This document shows positions 16,644 to 25,123 of a DNA stretch of 64,000 bases, piece after piece; within the stretch, counting starts at the first letter, position 1; each line of letters begins with the position of its first letter. This stretch comes from Variovorax paradoxus (GTDB lineage Bacteria > Pseudomonadota > Gammaproteobacteria > Burkholderiales > Burkholderiaceae_C): positions 2,416,001 through 2,480,000 of the forward strand of contig NZ_CP102931.1 in NCBI RefSeq assembly GCF_024734665.1, given 5' to 3'. The notes below the pieces were generated by a model. That model saw nothing but the letters and a program-made list of their open reading frames with translations, made no database searches and was not told where the DNA came from. A program made the position numbers and the translations under genes.

Positions 16644-17615
16644 ATGCGACGCAGAACCCTGACCATGGCGGTGCTCCCGGCTCTTGCGGCCGCGATGCTG
16701 CCCGGCGCGGCGGCCTGGAGCGCCGATGCGTATCCGAACAAGCCGCTGCGGCTGATCGTGGGCTTCGCGCCCGGCGGCGGCGCCGACGTGCTCACGCGCA
16801 TCATCGCGGAGGGGCTGTCGAAGCAACTCGGCCAGCAGGTGATCGTGGAGAACCGACCCGGCGCCGACGGCGTGCTCGCGGCGCAAGCCACATCGTCGGC
16901 CAAACCCGACGGCTACACGCTGCTGATGGGCACCAATACCGCGATGGTGGCGGCGCCCACGCTGCGGCCGACGCCGCCCTACGACCCGTTCAAGGCTTTC
17001 ACGCCGATCAGCTCGGCCGGGCAGTTCTCTATGTTCCTCGTGGTGCCGACGAGCCTGCCGGTGAAGAGCGTGAATGAACTGCTGGCAATGGTCTCGGCCA
17101 AGCCGGGCGCATACAACTCGGCATCGAGCAACAGTGCTTCGGAGCTCGCGATGCTGCAGCTGCTGGGCGACCGCAAGGTGGTCAACGCGCGCTACAAGGG
17201 CGACATGCAGGCCATGACCGACCTGCTGGGCGGGCAGATCCAGATGATGTTCACCACCGGCACGCTGGCGCCGGGCTTCGTGAAGGAAGGGCGCATCCGC
17301 GCGCTGGTGACGCTGCTGCCGCAGCGCAGCGGTTTGTTGCCCGATGTGCCGACCGGCGGCGAACTGGGGCTGGGCAAGCTCACCATCACGCCATGGGCCG
17401 GCTTCTTCGGGCCGCCGGGCCTGCCGCAGGCGATTACCGACAGGCTCTCGCTGGAGCTGCAGAACACGCTCAAGCGGCCCGACGTGCATGCCCAGCTGGT
17501 GCAGCAGGGCTTCGAGGGCTACGGCATGAGTCCCGCGAAGTTCGCCGAGTTCTTCCGCACGCAGTACGACGCCTTCGGCGCCACCGTGCGGGAGCACAAC
17601 GTCAAGTTCGAATAG
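16644..17615 (+). CDS. Bug/TctC-type periplasmic solute-binding protein
   Basis: A 323-residue Bug protein with a signal peptide ending near WSADA, LIVGFAPGGGADV, ENRPGAD and ARYKGD in place of the more usual PYKG. It follows the porin by 15 bp with an AAGGAG site, so it is the last gene of the AcnX locus. It is only distantly similar to the tandem pair at the other end of the locus. Its 3' end overlaps the convergent aldo/keto reductase by 14 bp. Confidence 0.92.
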   Translation: MRRRTLTMAVLPALAAAMLPGAAAWSADAYPNKPLRLIVGFAPGGGADVLTRIIAEGLSKQLGQQVIVENRPGADGVLAAQATSSAKPDGYTLLMGTNTAMVAAPTLRPTPPYDPFKAFTPISSAGQFSMFLVVPTSLPVKSVNELLAMVSAKPGAYNSASSNSASELAMLQLLGDRKVVNARYKGDMQAMTDLLGGQIQMMFTTGTLAPGFVKEGRIRALVTLLPQRSGLLPDVPTGGELGLGKLTITPWAGFFGPPGLPQAITDRLSLELQNTLKRPDVHAQLVQQGFEGYGMSPAKFAEFFRTQYDAFGATVREHNVKFE

Positions 17616-18537
17616 CGGCGGCCTCGCGGCGCCAGAAGGCCGCATCGGGAAAAGTGCCCGCGCCGGCCGCGGCGTTGTCCGCCATGTGCTCGCCGCGGCT
17701 GGTGCCGGGAATCGTGCAGGTCACGGCCGGGTGGCTCAGCACGAACTTCAGCAGCACTTGCGCCCAGCTCGTGCAGCCGATCTCGCCAGCCCACGCGGGC
17801 AGCGGCTTGTCGCGCAGACGGCGCAGCAGGCCACCGCCGCCGAAAGGCATGTTGACGATCACCGCCACGCCGCGTTCGGCCGCCAGCGGCAGCAGGCGCT
17901 GCTCGGCGTCGCGCGCGTCGAGCGAATAGTTGATCTGCAGAAAGTCGAGCTTCTCGGCGCGCAGCACGGCCTCGACCTCGTCGTAGGCCGAGGCCGTGTA
18001 GTGCGTGATGCCGATGTAGCGCACGCGGCCTTTTTCTTTCCAGCCGCGCAGCGTGGCGAGGTGCGTGCGCCAGTCGAGGAGGTTGTGCACCTGCATCAAG
18101 TCCATGCGCTGCGTGCGCAGCCGCGCGAACGATTGCTCCATCTGCTCGATGCCGGCCTCGCGGCCCGAGGTCCAGACCTTGGTAGCGAGGAAGACCTTGC
18201 CGCGCTGCTTCGCTGCGGCCAGCAGTTCGCCGGTGGTTTCTTCGGAGCGGCCGTACATCGGCGAGCTGTCGATCACCGTGCCGCCGGCTGTGAACAGGGC
18301 GTCGAGCACGCCGGGCAGGCGCTTGTATTCCTCGCTGCCGGGGCGCTGGTCGAAGCCGATCCAGGTGCCGCAGCCGATCACGGGCAGGGCTTCCTGGGTG
18401 GAGGGGATGGGGCGGGTGTTCATGGCGGACTTGCTCTGCGGTTGTGCGGAGGCGGGGAGCGCGGCGCTTGCGCACAGCGCGGCGCCCAGGCGCAGCAGTT
18501 CGGCGCGGGTGAGAGGGAAATCCTTCGAGGGCGGCAT
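17602..18537 (-). CDS. Aldo/keto reductase with an exported-type N-terminus
   Basis: A 311-residue AKR barrel enzyme. The catalytic tetrad is recognisable: Asp in VIDSS, Tyr in SPMYGRS, Lys in LATKVW and His in QVHNL. It should reduce a carbonyl with NADPH. The N-terminus has a hydrophobic stretch (LRLGAALCASAALPASAQ) resembling a signal peptide, which would place it in the periplasm; a shorter start at MNTRPIPS (18423) would make it cytoplasmic. Neither start has a clear ribosome-binding site. It is adjacent but divergent to imuA and not LexA-linked on its own side. Confidence 0.85.
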   Translation of the reverse strand: MPPSKDFPLTRAELLRLGAALCASAALPASAQPQSKSAMNTRPIPSTQEALPVIGCGTWIGFDQRPGSEEYKRLPGVLDALFTAGGTVIDSSPMYGRSEETTGELLAAAKQRGKVFLATKVWTSGREAGIEQMEQSFARLRTQRMDLMQVHNLLDWRTHLATLRGWKEKGRVRYIGITHYTASAYDEVEAVLRAEKLDFLQINYSLDARDAEQRLLPLAAERGVAVIVNMPFGGGGLLRRLRDKPLPAWAGEIGCTSWAQVLLKFVLSHPAVTCTIPGTSRGEHMADNAAAGAGTFPDAAFWRREAAAIRT

Positions 18538-18585
18538 CGGCGGCCAGTATCCGACGATGGGGGCAAAAAGAGAAAAACGGCTTTC

Positions 18586-18621
18586 TTGTTGTGGCCCATG
18601 AAATACTGTATAAAAATACAG
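18586..18621 (+). promoter_or_regulatory. LexA-controlled promoter of imuA-imuB-dnaE2
   Basis: The 16-bp SOS box CTGTATAAAAATACAG (18606-18621) fits CTGT-N8-ACAG exactly. It covers a -10 element TATAAA at 18609-18614, which lies 17 bp from TTGTTG at 18586-18591. LexA bound here would block RNA polymerase directly. The imuA ATG begins 15 bp after the box, so the leader must be very short, and no ribosome-binding site is visible. Confidence 0.88.
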
Positions 18622-18636
18622 TTAACAGTCTTCACC

Positions 18637-19443
18637 ATGGGCCTTCCTTTCCTCGACTCCTTTTCCGCTGCCGCAGGCCGTGGCGTCTGGCATGCCGACG
18701 AACTCGGCTTGGCCGACGCACAGGTCGTCGCCACCGGCCACGCTGCGCTCGATGCGCAGTTGCCGGGCGGCGGCTGGCCGGTCGGGGCGATGACGGAATT
18801 GCTGCAGGCCGCGCCCGAGGCCCATGTCTGGCGGCTGCTGCTGCCCGCACTGGGGCAGGCGGTGCAGGCGCGGGGCGGGCCGGTGGTGCTGGTCGGCGCG
18901 CCTTATGAGCCTTGCGGACCGTCGCTCGCGGCGCAGGGGCTGCCGGTGGAGGCCCTGATGTGGGTCAGGAGCGAGGCCCCGGCCGCGCGGCTGTGGGCCT
19001 GCGAGCAGGCACTGCGCTGCGCGGACATCGCCGCCGTCGTGGCCTGGCTGCCGCAGGCGCGGGTGGGTGAGCTGCGGCGGCTGCAGTTGGCGGCTGCGCA
19101 GCACGAGGTGCTGCTGTTCGTGTGCCGGCCCGAATCGGTCGCGCTGTCGGCCTCGCCCGCGCGGCTGCGCATTCGCGCCGGGCGCTGCGAAGTGGATGCG
19201 TCGCAGATCGAGCTGCACATCCTCAAGCGCCGTGGCCCGCCGCTGGCTACGCCGGTGATGCTCCCGGCGCGCAACGAACGCGTGACCGCATTGCTGGCCG
19301 CTGCCCGCCTTCGCCGCAAGCTGCGTCTGCAGCAACTGGGCACGGTGCCGGCCGGGGATTCGGCAACCTCGGCGACCGTGGTGCGCATCGACGCGTGGAA
19401 AGGAGGCCCGGATGCACTGGATCGCCTTGCGGTGGTCGCTTGA
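18637..19443 (+). CDS. imuA: ImuA, translesion-synthesis accessory protein
   Basis: A 268-residue RecA/SulA-like protein that supports ImuB and DnaE2 in mutagenic DNA damage tolerance. The early segment GHAALDAQLPGGGWPVGAMTEL is typical of ImuA/SulA-type proteins, where RecA has its core; no complete Walker A is present. Start ATG 18637 lies just after the LexA box. It overlaps imuB by 32 bp. Identity is strongly supported by gene order (imuA-imuB-dnaE2) and by the SOS promoter. Confidence 0.9.
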   Translation: MGLPFLDSFSAAAGRGVWHADELGLADAQVVATGHAALDAQLPGGGWPVGAMTELLQAAPEAHVWRLLLPALGQAVQARGGPVVLVGAPYEPCGPSLAAQGLPVEALMWVRSEAPAARLWACEQALRCADIAAVVAWLPQARVGELRRLQLAAAQHEVLLFVCRPESVALSASPARLRIRAGRCEVDASQIELHILKRRGPPLATPVMLPARNERVTALLAAARLRRKLRLQQLGTVPAGDSATSATVVRIDAWKGGPDALDRLAVVA

Positions 19444-20776
19444 CGCCGACACGCCCGACGCTCCTGTCTTGCCCACGCCCGAAGCACTGGGCTGGTGGGC
19501 GCTGCGGTACACGCCCCACGTTGCCTGGCAAGACGAGGCATTGATGCTCGAAGTCTCCGCCTGCGAGCGCCTGTGGGGCGGGCGGTTGCAACTGATGCGC
19601 CAGCTGCTGGCCGACAACCCCGCGCCCGACGTTCGCATGCAGGGTGCGCAGGGCGCAACGAGCCTGATCGCGCTGGCCCGGCTGCGCCTGTTCGTACGAC
19701 AGGAAAAGCGGCCGCAGGACGTGCCGGCCGGGCTACCGCTCGACACGCTGAGCGCCGCGCGCGAACACCTCGACCTGCTCGCGCGCCTGGGTTGCCGCAC
19801 CTGGGGCGAGGTGGCGGCACTGCCGCGCGGTGGCCTCACGCGGCGCTTCGGCGCGGGGTTGCGCGAGGCACTCGACGCCGCATGGGGCCTGCGCCCCGAA
19901 AGCCATGCCTGGCTCACGCTGCCCGATGTGTTCGAGCAGAAGCTGGAGCTGCCCGCGCTGGCCGAGACCGCGCCCGAACTCATGTGGTCGGCCAACCGGC
20001 TGCTGTCGGCCCTGCAGATCTGGCTGCGTGCCCGCCAGCGTGGCGCACGCGCGCTCGAACTGCAATGGACGCTCGACCTCAAGCGCTTCAACGGCGTGAA
20101 CCTGCCGCCGCACCAGCAGGTCACCGTGCGCACGGCCGAGCCCACGCAGGACATGGCGCACCTGCGCCGCCTGCTGTCCGAAAAACTGGCCCTCACCACG
20201 CTGGCCGCGCCCGCGAGCTGGCTCAGGCTGCGCACGCTCGAAACCGATCCGTGGACCGGCGCCAGCACCAGCTTTCTGCCGGAAGACAACCGCAGGGGCG
20301 ACAGGCTGCACGAGATGGTCGAGCGGCTCAGCGTGCGGCTCGGAGCGCAGCAGGTGGTGGTGCCGTCGGCACAGGCCGACCACCGGCCCGAACGCAAGCA
20401 GGCATGGCGGCCCGCGCTGCAGAAAGAAAAGGAGAAGGCGCCCGGCGACAAGGTTCGCAAGGAGGCAAAGGCTGCCAGGGCCGCGGCTTCGCAGCCCGAT
20501 GCCATCTACCCGCCATGGCTGCTGCCCGAACCGCTGCTGCTCGAAATGGACGGTGAGCGCCCGTGCTATCGCGGCCCGCTGAGCAGGCTGATCGGGCCGC
20601 AGCGTGTCGAGACGGGCTGGTGGGGCGACAAGGAAGACGGCGGCCAGCCCGCGATGCGCGACTACTACGTCGCGGAAAGCCCCGAGGCCGGGCTGGTTTG
20701 GATCTTTCGCGAGCGGCCTGCCGCGCGCTTTTCTTCCGGCGAGGTGCGCTGGTATCTGCAGGGGTTCTATGCCTGA
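19412..20776 (+). CDS. imuB: ImuB, catalytically inactive Y-family polymerase homologue
   Basis: A 454-residue ImuB protein. In known mutasomes it is a non-catalytic Y-family paralogue that links DnaE2 to the beta clamp. It lacks the DxD and SxDE-type acidic active site of DinB: the early segment runs ALMLEVSACERLWGG with an E in place of catalytic residues. A little-finger-like region follows, then a charged Lys/Glu-rich stretch (about residues 335-375) that may be a flexible linker before the C-terminal RxFSSGEVRWYLQGFYA-like end. It overlaps imuA by 32 bp and dnaE2 by 8 bp. Confidence 0.9.
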   Translation: MHWIALRWSLDADTPDAPVLPTPEALGWWALRYTPHVAWQDEALMLEVSACERLWGGRLQLMRQLLADNPAPDVRMQGAQGATSLIALARLRLFVRQEKRPQDVPAGLPLDTLSAAREHLDLLARLGCRTWGEVAALPRGGLTRRFGAGLREALDAAWGLRPESHAWLTLPDVFEQKLELPALAETAPELMWSANRLLSALQIWLRARQRGARALELQWTLDLKRFNGVNLPPHQQVTVRTAEPTQDMAHLRRLLSEKLALTTLAAPASWLRLRTLETDPWTGASTSFLPEDNRRGDRLHEMVERLSVRLGAQQVVVPSAQADHRPERKQAWRPALQKEKEKAPGDKVRKEAKAARAAASQPDAIYPPWLLPEPLLLEMDGERPCYRGPLSRLIGPQRVETGWWGDKEDGGQPAMRDYYVAESPEAGLVWIFRERPAARFSSGEVRWYLQGFYA

Positions 20777-23700
20777 CCTGAGCGGCAAGCAACTGCGCGG
20801 GCGCAACTCGGCCAAGGTGCATGCGCTGCCGTTGCCGCTGCGCAAAAAAGCCGCGCCGACGCTGCCGGACTATGCCGAACTGCATTGCCTGACCAACTTC
20901 AGTTTCCAGCGGGGAGCCTCGACGCCGGAGCAGATGGTGGAGCGGGCCTACCAGCTCGGCTATACCGCGCTCGCCATTACCGACGAATGCTCGGTGGCGG
21001 GCATCGTGCGGGCCCATGTGGCTTTGCGCGACCTGCCGGCGAAGCTGGCCGAGCATGAGCGCGAGCATCCCGACGAGCCGGAGATTCCGCGCAATTCTGC
21101 TTTTCGCCTGCTGTTCGGCAGCGAGTTCCGGTTCGAGCGCTTCAAGCTCGTGGTGATCGCGAACGACACCGAGGGTTGGGGCAACCTGTGCGAGTTCATC
21201 ACCGCCGCGCGCAACACCGAGCTGCCCAAGGGCGAGTACCGCGTGAGCTGGGAAGACAGCGACGTGGCTTCGCTGCAGCGCTGCCAGATTCTTTTCGTGC
21301 CGCAGCGAAACCCCGGCGGCGCAATGGATGTCGCAACGCTGCACGAAGACCTGATGGCCGCCAAGGCGCTGTACGGCGAAAACCTCTGGCTGGCCGTGGA
21401 GCTGTTCAACGAACTCGACGATGACCTCTGGTTCGTCACGCTGATGCAGGCGGGCGAGGAGGCAGGCGTGCCGCTCGTGGCCGCCGGTGACGTGCGCATG
21501 GACGTGCGCTCGCAGAAACCATTGCACGACGTGCTGACGGCCGTGCGCGAAGGCAAGACGGTGGCCGAATGCGGCTTTGCGCTGCAGTCGAATGCCGAGC
21601 GGCATCTGAGGCCGCGTATGCGGCTGGCGGAACTTTATTTTCAGGAGATGCTGACGAACACGCTGGTGGTGGCCGGGCGATGCAGGTTCGACCCTGAAGT
21701 GATCCGCGAGAACTACAAGTACCCGTTGGAAAGCGTGGGCAGCCATGAGACGCCAGCGCAGACGCTGGTGCGCAAAACGTGGGAGGGGGCGCAGGTTCGT
21801 TATCCGCAGGGCGTGCCCGACGTGGTGCGGGCTCAAGTGCAGAAAGAGCTCGATCTCATCCTCGAACTCGAATACGAGATGTTCTTCCTCACGGTGGAAG
21901 ACATCGTGCGTTTCGCCCGTTCGCAGAGCATCCTTTGCCAGGGGCGCGGGTCGTCGGCCAATTCGGCGGTCTGCTACTGCCTGGGCATCACTGCGATCAA
22001 CCCTGAAAAGGCCCATCTGCTGTTCGAGCGCTTCCTTAGCCGCCATCGCCGCGAGCCGCCCGACATCGACGTTGACTTCGAGCACCAGCGGCGCGAGGAA
22101 GTCATTCAGTACATCTACGACAAATACGGCCGCGACCGTGCCGCTATCGCCGCTGTCGTCATCTGCTATCGCGCACGCAGCGCATTGCGCGACGTGGGCA
22201 AGGCCATCGGCATCGACGAGCGGCTGATCGATGAATTTGCGAAAGACCATTACTGGTTCGACGAGACAGTGCTCGGTGAGCAACTGCGCCAGGCGTCGGC
22301 GCGCGTCGGTGTCGAGGAGGACGAACTCAAGCTGATGCACTGGATCGAGATGACGCAGCGGCTCAAGGGCTTTCCGCGCCACCTGAGCCAGCACGTGGGA
22401 GGCTTCGTGCTCACGCACACGAAGCTCACGCGGCTGGTGCCGGTCGAGAAGGCGTCGATGAAAGACCGCTCCGTCATCCAGTGGGAAAAAGACGATCTCG
22501 AAGCGATGGGCATGCTCAAGGTCGACGTGCTGGCGCTCGGCATGCTCAGTGCCATCCGCCGCGGGCTCGATCACATGAATCGCTGGCGCAACTCGACGAT
22601 GGAAATGCACCAGATACCGAACAACGACCAGAAGGTGTTCGACATGATCTGCGACGCCGACACCATCGGTGTGTTCCAGATCGAGAGCCGGGCGCAGATG
22701 TCGATGCTGCCGCGCCTGAAGCCGCGCACCTACGAAGACCTGGTGATCGAGGTTGCCATCGTGCGGCCCGGGCCGATACAGGGGGGCATGGTGCATCCGT
22801 ATCTCAAGCAGCGGGAGCGCAAGCGCAACAACCTGCCTATCCACTATGAGAAAGAAGAGCTGCGCCCTGCGTTGGAGCGAACGCTGGGCATTCCGATCTT
22901 CCAGGAGCAGGTGATGCAGATCGCCATGATCGCGGCCAAGTTCACGGCCGACGAGGCCGATCAACTGCGGCGTGCCATGGCTGCATGGAAGCGCAAAGGG
23001 GGGCTCGACAAATTCCACGACAAGCTCGTGAAGGGCATGGTCCACAACAAATACCCCGAAGCATTCGCCGAAGCCATCTTCAAGCAGGTCATGGGCTTCG
23101 GCGACTACGGCTTCCCCGAAAGCCACGCCGCCAGCTTTGCGCTGCTGGTAACGGTGAGCAGCTGGCTCAAGAACTACGAGCCCGCCTGCTTTCTCGCCGC
23201 GCTGCTCGATTCGCAACCGATGGGTTTCTACAGCCCGTCGCAGCTCGTTCAGGACGCACGCCGCCATGGCGTCGAGGTGCGTCCGGTCGACGTCACGCGC
23301 AGCGAACTCGACACCACGCTCGAAGCTCGCGCTCCCGATGCGCTGCATTCTCCAGGCATCGATCCACGCTACATCGACCGCCTCGGCAACGAGAACCAGC
23401 CAGCGGTGCGGCTGGGCCTGAATCGCATCTCGAGCCTCAGCAAGGGAGGCGCTGAGCGCCTGCTCAAAGCACGCGACCAATCGCCCTTCACGAGCACCGA
23501 AGACCTCGCCCTGCGCGCCGAGCTCGACGGCAAGGACATGGCCGCGCTGGCCGCGGCCGATGCGCTGATGTCACTCTCGGGCCATCGGCGCCAGCAGGTG
23601 TGGGACGCCACCGCGCAGCACCGGTCGCCGGCCCTGCTGCGGGGCGTGCCGATCAACGAACAGGCGCTGCTGCTGCCGGCCGCGCCCGAGGGCGAGGAGA

Positions 23701-24122
23701 TCGTCGGCGACTACGCGGCGCTTGGCCTCACGCTGCGCCGCCATCCGCTCGCGCTGCTGCGCCCGCGCCTTGTGCGCATGAAGCTCATGAGCGCGGCCGA
23801 ACTGCGTTCGCTGCCCAGCGGCCAGACCGCGCGCGCCTGCGGCATCGTCAAGGGACGGCAGCGCCCACAGACCGCCAACGGCACCATCTTCGTCACGCTG
23901 GAGGACGAGACGGGCAACGTCAACGTCATCGTCTGGAGCCATGTCATCGAGGCATGGCGCGAGCCGCTGCTCAAGTCGCACCTGCTCGCGGTGCAGGGCA
24001 CATGGCAGCGCGACGACGACAGCGGCGGCAAGGTGCAGCACCTGATCGCCACGGGCTTCAAAGACCTGACGCCGCTCATGGGCCGGCTCGCGCAGAGCAA
24101 CACCAGCCGCGACTTTCATTGA
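20769..24122 (+). CDS. dnaE2: DnaE2, error-prone DNA polymerase III alpha subunit
   Basis: A 1117-residue C-family polymerase for SOS mutagenesis. The catalytic aspartates are D432 and D434 in PDIDVDFEH and D586 in LKVDVLALG, matching the DnaE triad. The N-terminal PHP domain is degenerate: the metal-binding HxHS is HCLTNFSF and the TDH position is TDECS, so no proofreading metal site is expected. A helix-hairpin-helix region precedes a C-terminal OB fold (about 1005-1080, including GTIFVTLEDETGNVNVIVW). The ATG at 20769 overlaps imuB by 8 bp. Expressed from the LexA-controlled promoter near 18.6 kb. Confidence 0.95.
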   Translation: MPDLSGKQLRGRNSAKVHALPLPLRKKAAPTLPDYAELHCLTNFSFQRGASTPEQMVERAYQLGYTALAITDECSVAGIVRAHVALRDLPAKLAEHEREHPDEPEIPRNSAFRLLFGSEFRFERFKLVVIANDTEGWGNLCEFITAARNTELPKGEYRVSWEDSDVASLQRCQILFVPQRNPGGAMDVATLHEDLMAAKALYGENLWLAVELFNELDDDLWFVTLMQAGEEAGVPLVAAGDVRMDVRSQKPLHDVLTAVREGKTVAECGFALQSNAERHLRPRMRLAELYFQEMLTNTLVVAGRCRFDPEVIRENYKYPLESVGSHETPAQTLVRKTWEGAQVRYPQGVPDVVRAQVQKELDLILELEYEMFFLTVEDIVRFARSQSILCQGRGSSANSAVCYCLGITAINPEKAHLLFERFLSRHRREPPDIDVDFEHQRREEVIQYIYDKYGRDRAAIAAVVICYRARSALRDVGKAIGIDERLIDEFAKDHYWFDETVLGEQLRQASARVGVEEDELKLMHWIEMTQRLKGFPRHLSQHVGGFVLTHTKLTRLVPVEKASMKDRSVIQWEKDDLEAMGMLKVDVLALGMLSAIRRGLDHMNRWRNSTMEMHQIPNNDQKVFDMICDADTIGVFQIESRAQMSMLPRLKPRTYEDLVIEVAIVRPGPIQGGMVHPYLKQRERKRNNLPIHYEKEELRPALERTLGIPIFQEQVMQIAMIAAKFTADEADQLRRAMAAWKRKGGLDKFHDKLVKGMVHNKYPEAFAEAIFKQVMGFGDYGFPESHAASFALLVTVSSWLKNYEPACFLAALLDSQPMGFYSPSQLVQDARRHGVEVRPVDVTRSELDTTLEARAPDALHSPGIDPRYIDRLGNENQPAVRLGLNRISSLSKGGAERLLKARDQSPFTSTEDLALRAELDGKDMAALAAADALMSLSGHRRQQVWDATAQHRSPALLRGVPINEQALLLPAAPEGEEIVGDYAALGLTLRRHPLALLRPRLVRMKLMSAAELRSLPSGQTARACGIVKGRQRPQTANGTIFVTLEDETGNVNVIVWSHVIEAWREPLLKSHLLAVQGTWQRDDDSGGKVQHLIATGFKDLTPLMGRLAQSNTSRDFH

Positions 24123-24202
24123 TGCGGGAAGGGAAGGACCGAATGCAACCGATCGTTCCATGCCTCGCGCCTTCCACCGCTTTTCGCTAACCTGTTTCCG
24201 CT

Positions 24203-25120
24203 ATGTCCGCACTTGCCGTTCTCGCCCCCATCGTCGCCACGCCCATCGGGCCGCCACCACCAGCGCCCGATGTGCCCGTGCCACCACCGCCGCCACCCAT
24301 GCCACCGCCGGAGGGCGACCCGCCTCCGGTTGTGCCGCCCGTGACCGACCCCGGGTTTCCGCCACCCGTGGTGGAGCCTCCGCCAATGCAGAGGGCCGAG
24401 ACGGCGGTGCCCTTCGGCAAGCCGCATGCGCGGCGCCTGCGCGAGATCTACCGTTCGGCCGGCTGGCCATGCTGCGACACCATCGAAGTCGAATTGCTTG
24501 CCGGTGGTTATCTGGAACGCGTACGCACGGTGCACGGCCACGAGACGCTGCGCGTGACCGACACCGGCATCGCACGCATCGCCACCACGCTCACCATCAA
24601 TCGCGCCGCGCTGTCGCCGCACGAAGCCCTGGTGGAGCGCGTGGCGCGCGAGATGACGCGCGGCGGCCGCATCGCATGGCGCGGCCTGGGCCTGCGGGCC
24701 CGCCTGCCGCCGCTGGAAGAAGGCGGCAAGCCGCGCTGGTGCGTTGCGCGGCCCGATGTGTTCTCCATCCGCAATACCAGCGTGGAGGCTTACGCGCACC
24801 CCATCGTGCACGAGGTGAAGGTGAGCCGCGCCGACCTGCTGGGCGACCTGCGCAAGCCCGACAAGCGCGCGGCGTACCTCGACCTGGGCGGCGAGTGCTG
24901 GTACGTGCTGGGCAACGACGCCAAAGGCCGCTGCATCGCCAAGCCCGAAGAGGTGCCAGCCGAATGCGGTGTGATGGTGCTGGAGGGCGAACGCCTCGTG
25001 GTCGCGCGTGCGGCCGTGCATCGCGCGTTCGATCGCATTCCGTTTGCTGTGTGGCTCGCGCTGGCCAAGGCGCAGCCGATTGCCGGATTCGAGGACGACG
25101 TGCAGGACATGCTGATCTGA
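24203..25120 (+). CDS. MmcB-like putative DNA-repair nuclease with proline-rich N-terminus
   Basis: A protein of up to 305 residues. The C-terminal half shows a PD-(D/E)XK-like core: D185 in ARPDVF, E204 and K206 in HEVKVSRADL, then DKRAAYLD, a CWYV strand and PAECGVMVLEG. This order matches the MmcB family, whose Caulobacter member is SOS-induced and needed for mitomycin C resistance. Residues about 17-61 are a proline-rich tract. The start is uncertain: ATG 24203 has no ribosome-binding site, whereas ATG 24386 has GGAG nine bases upstream and would omit the tract. It lies 80 bp after dnaE2 in the same direction and ends three bases from the opposing kinase gene. MmcB assignment is by motif reading. 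Confidence 0.68.
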   Translation: MSALAVLAPIVATPIGPPPPAPDVPVPPPPPPMPPPEGDPPPVVPPVTDPGFPPPVVEPPPMQRAETAVPFGKPHARRLREIYRSAGWPCCDTIEVELLAGGYLERVRTVHGHETLRVTDTGIARIATTLTINRAALSPHEALVERVAREMTRGGRIAWRGLGLRARLPPLEEGGKPRWCVARPDVFSIRNTSVEAYAHPIVHEVKVSRADLLGDLRKPDKRAAYLDLGGECWYVLGNDAKGRCIAKPEEVPAECGVMVLEGERLVVARAAVHRAFDRIPFAVWLALAKAQPIAGFEDDVQDMLI

Positions 25121-25123
25121 CGA

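Noticed and set aside
20328-23480. A 1050-codon minus-strand frame opposite dnaE2
   Set aside because: DnaE2 motifs are complete on the plus strand; the antisense frame is a codon-usage artefact.
24187-24420. Glycine-rich minus-strand frame that looks like a PE_PGRS-type peptide
   Set aside because: It is the complement of the proline-rich tract of the MmcB-like gene.
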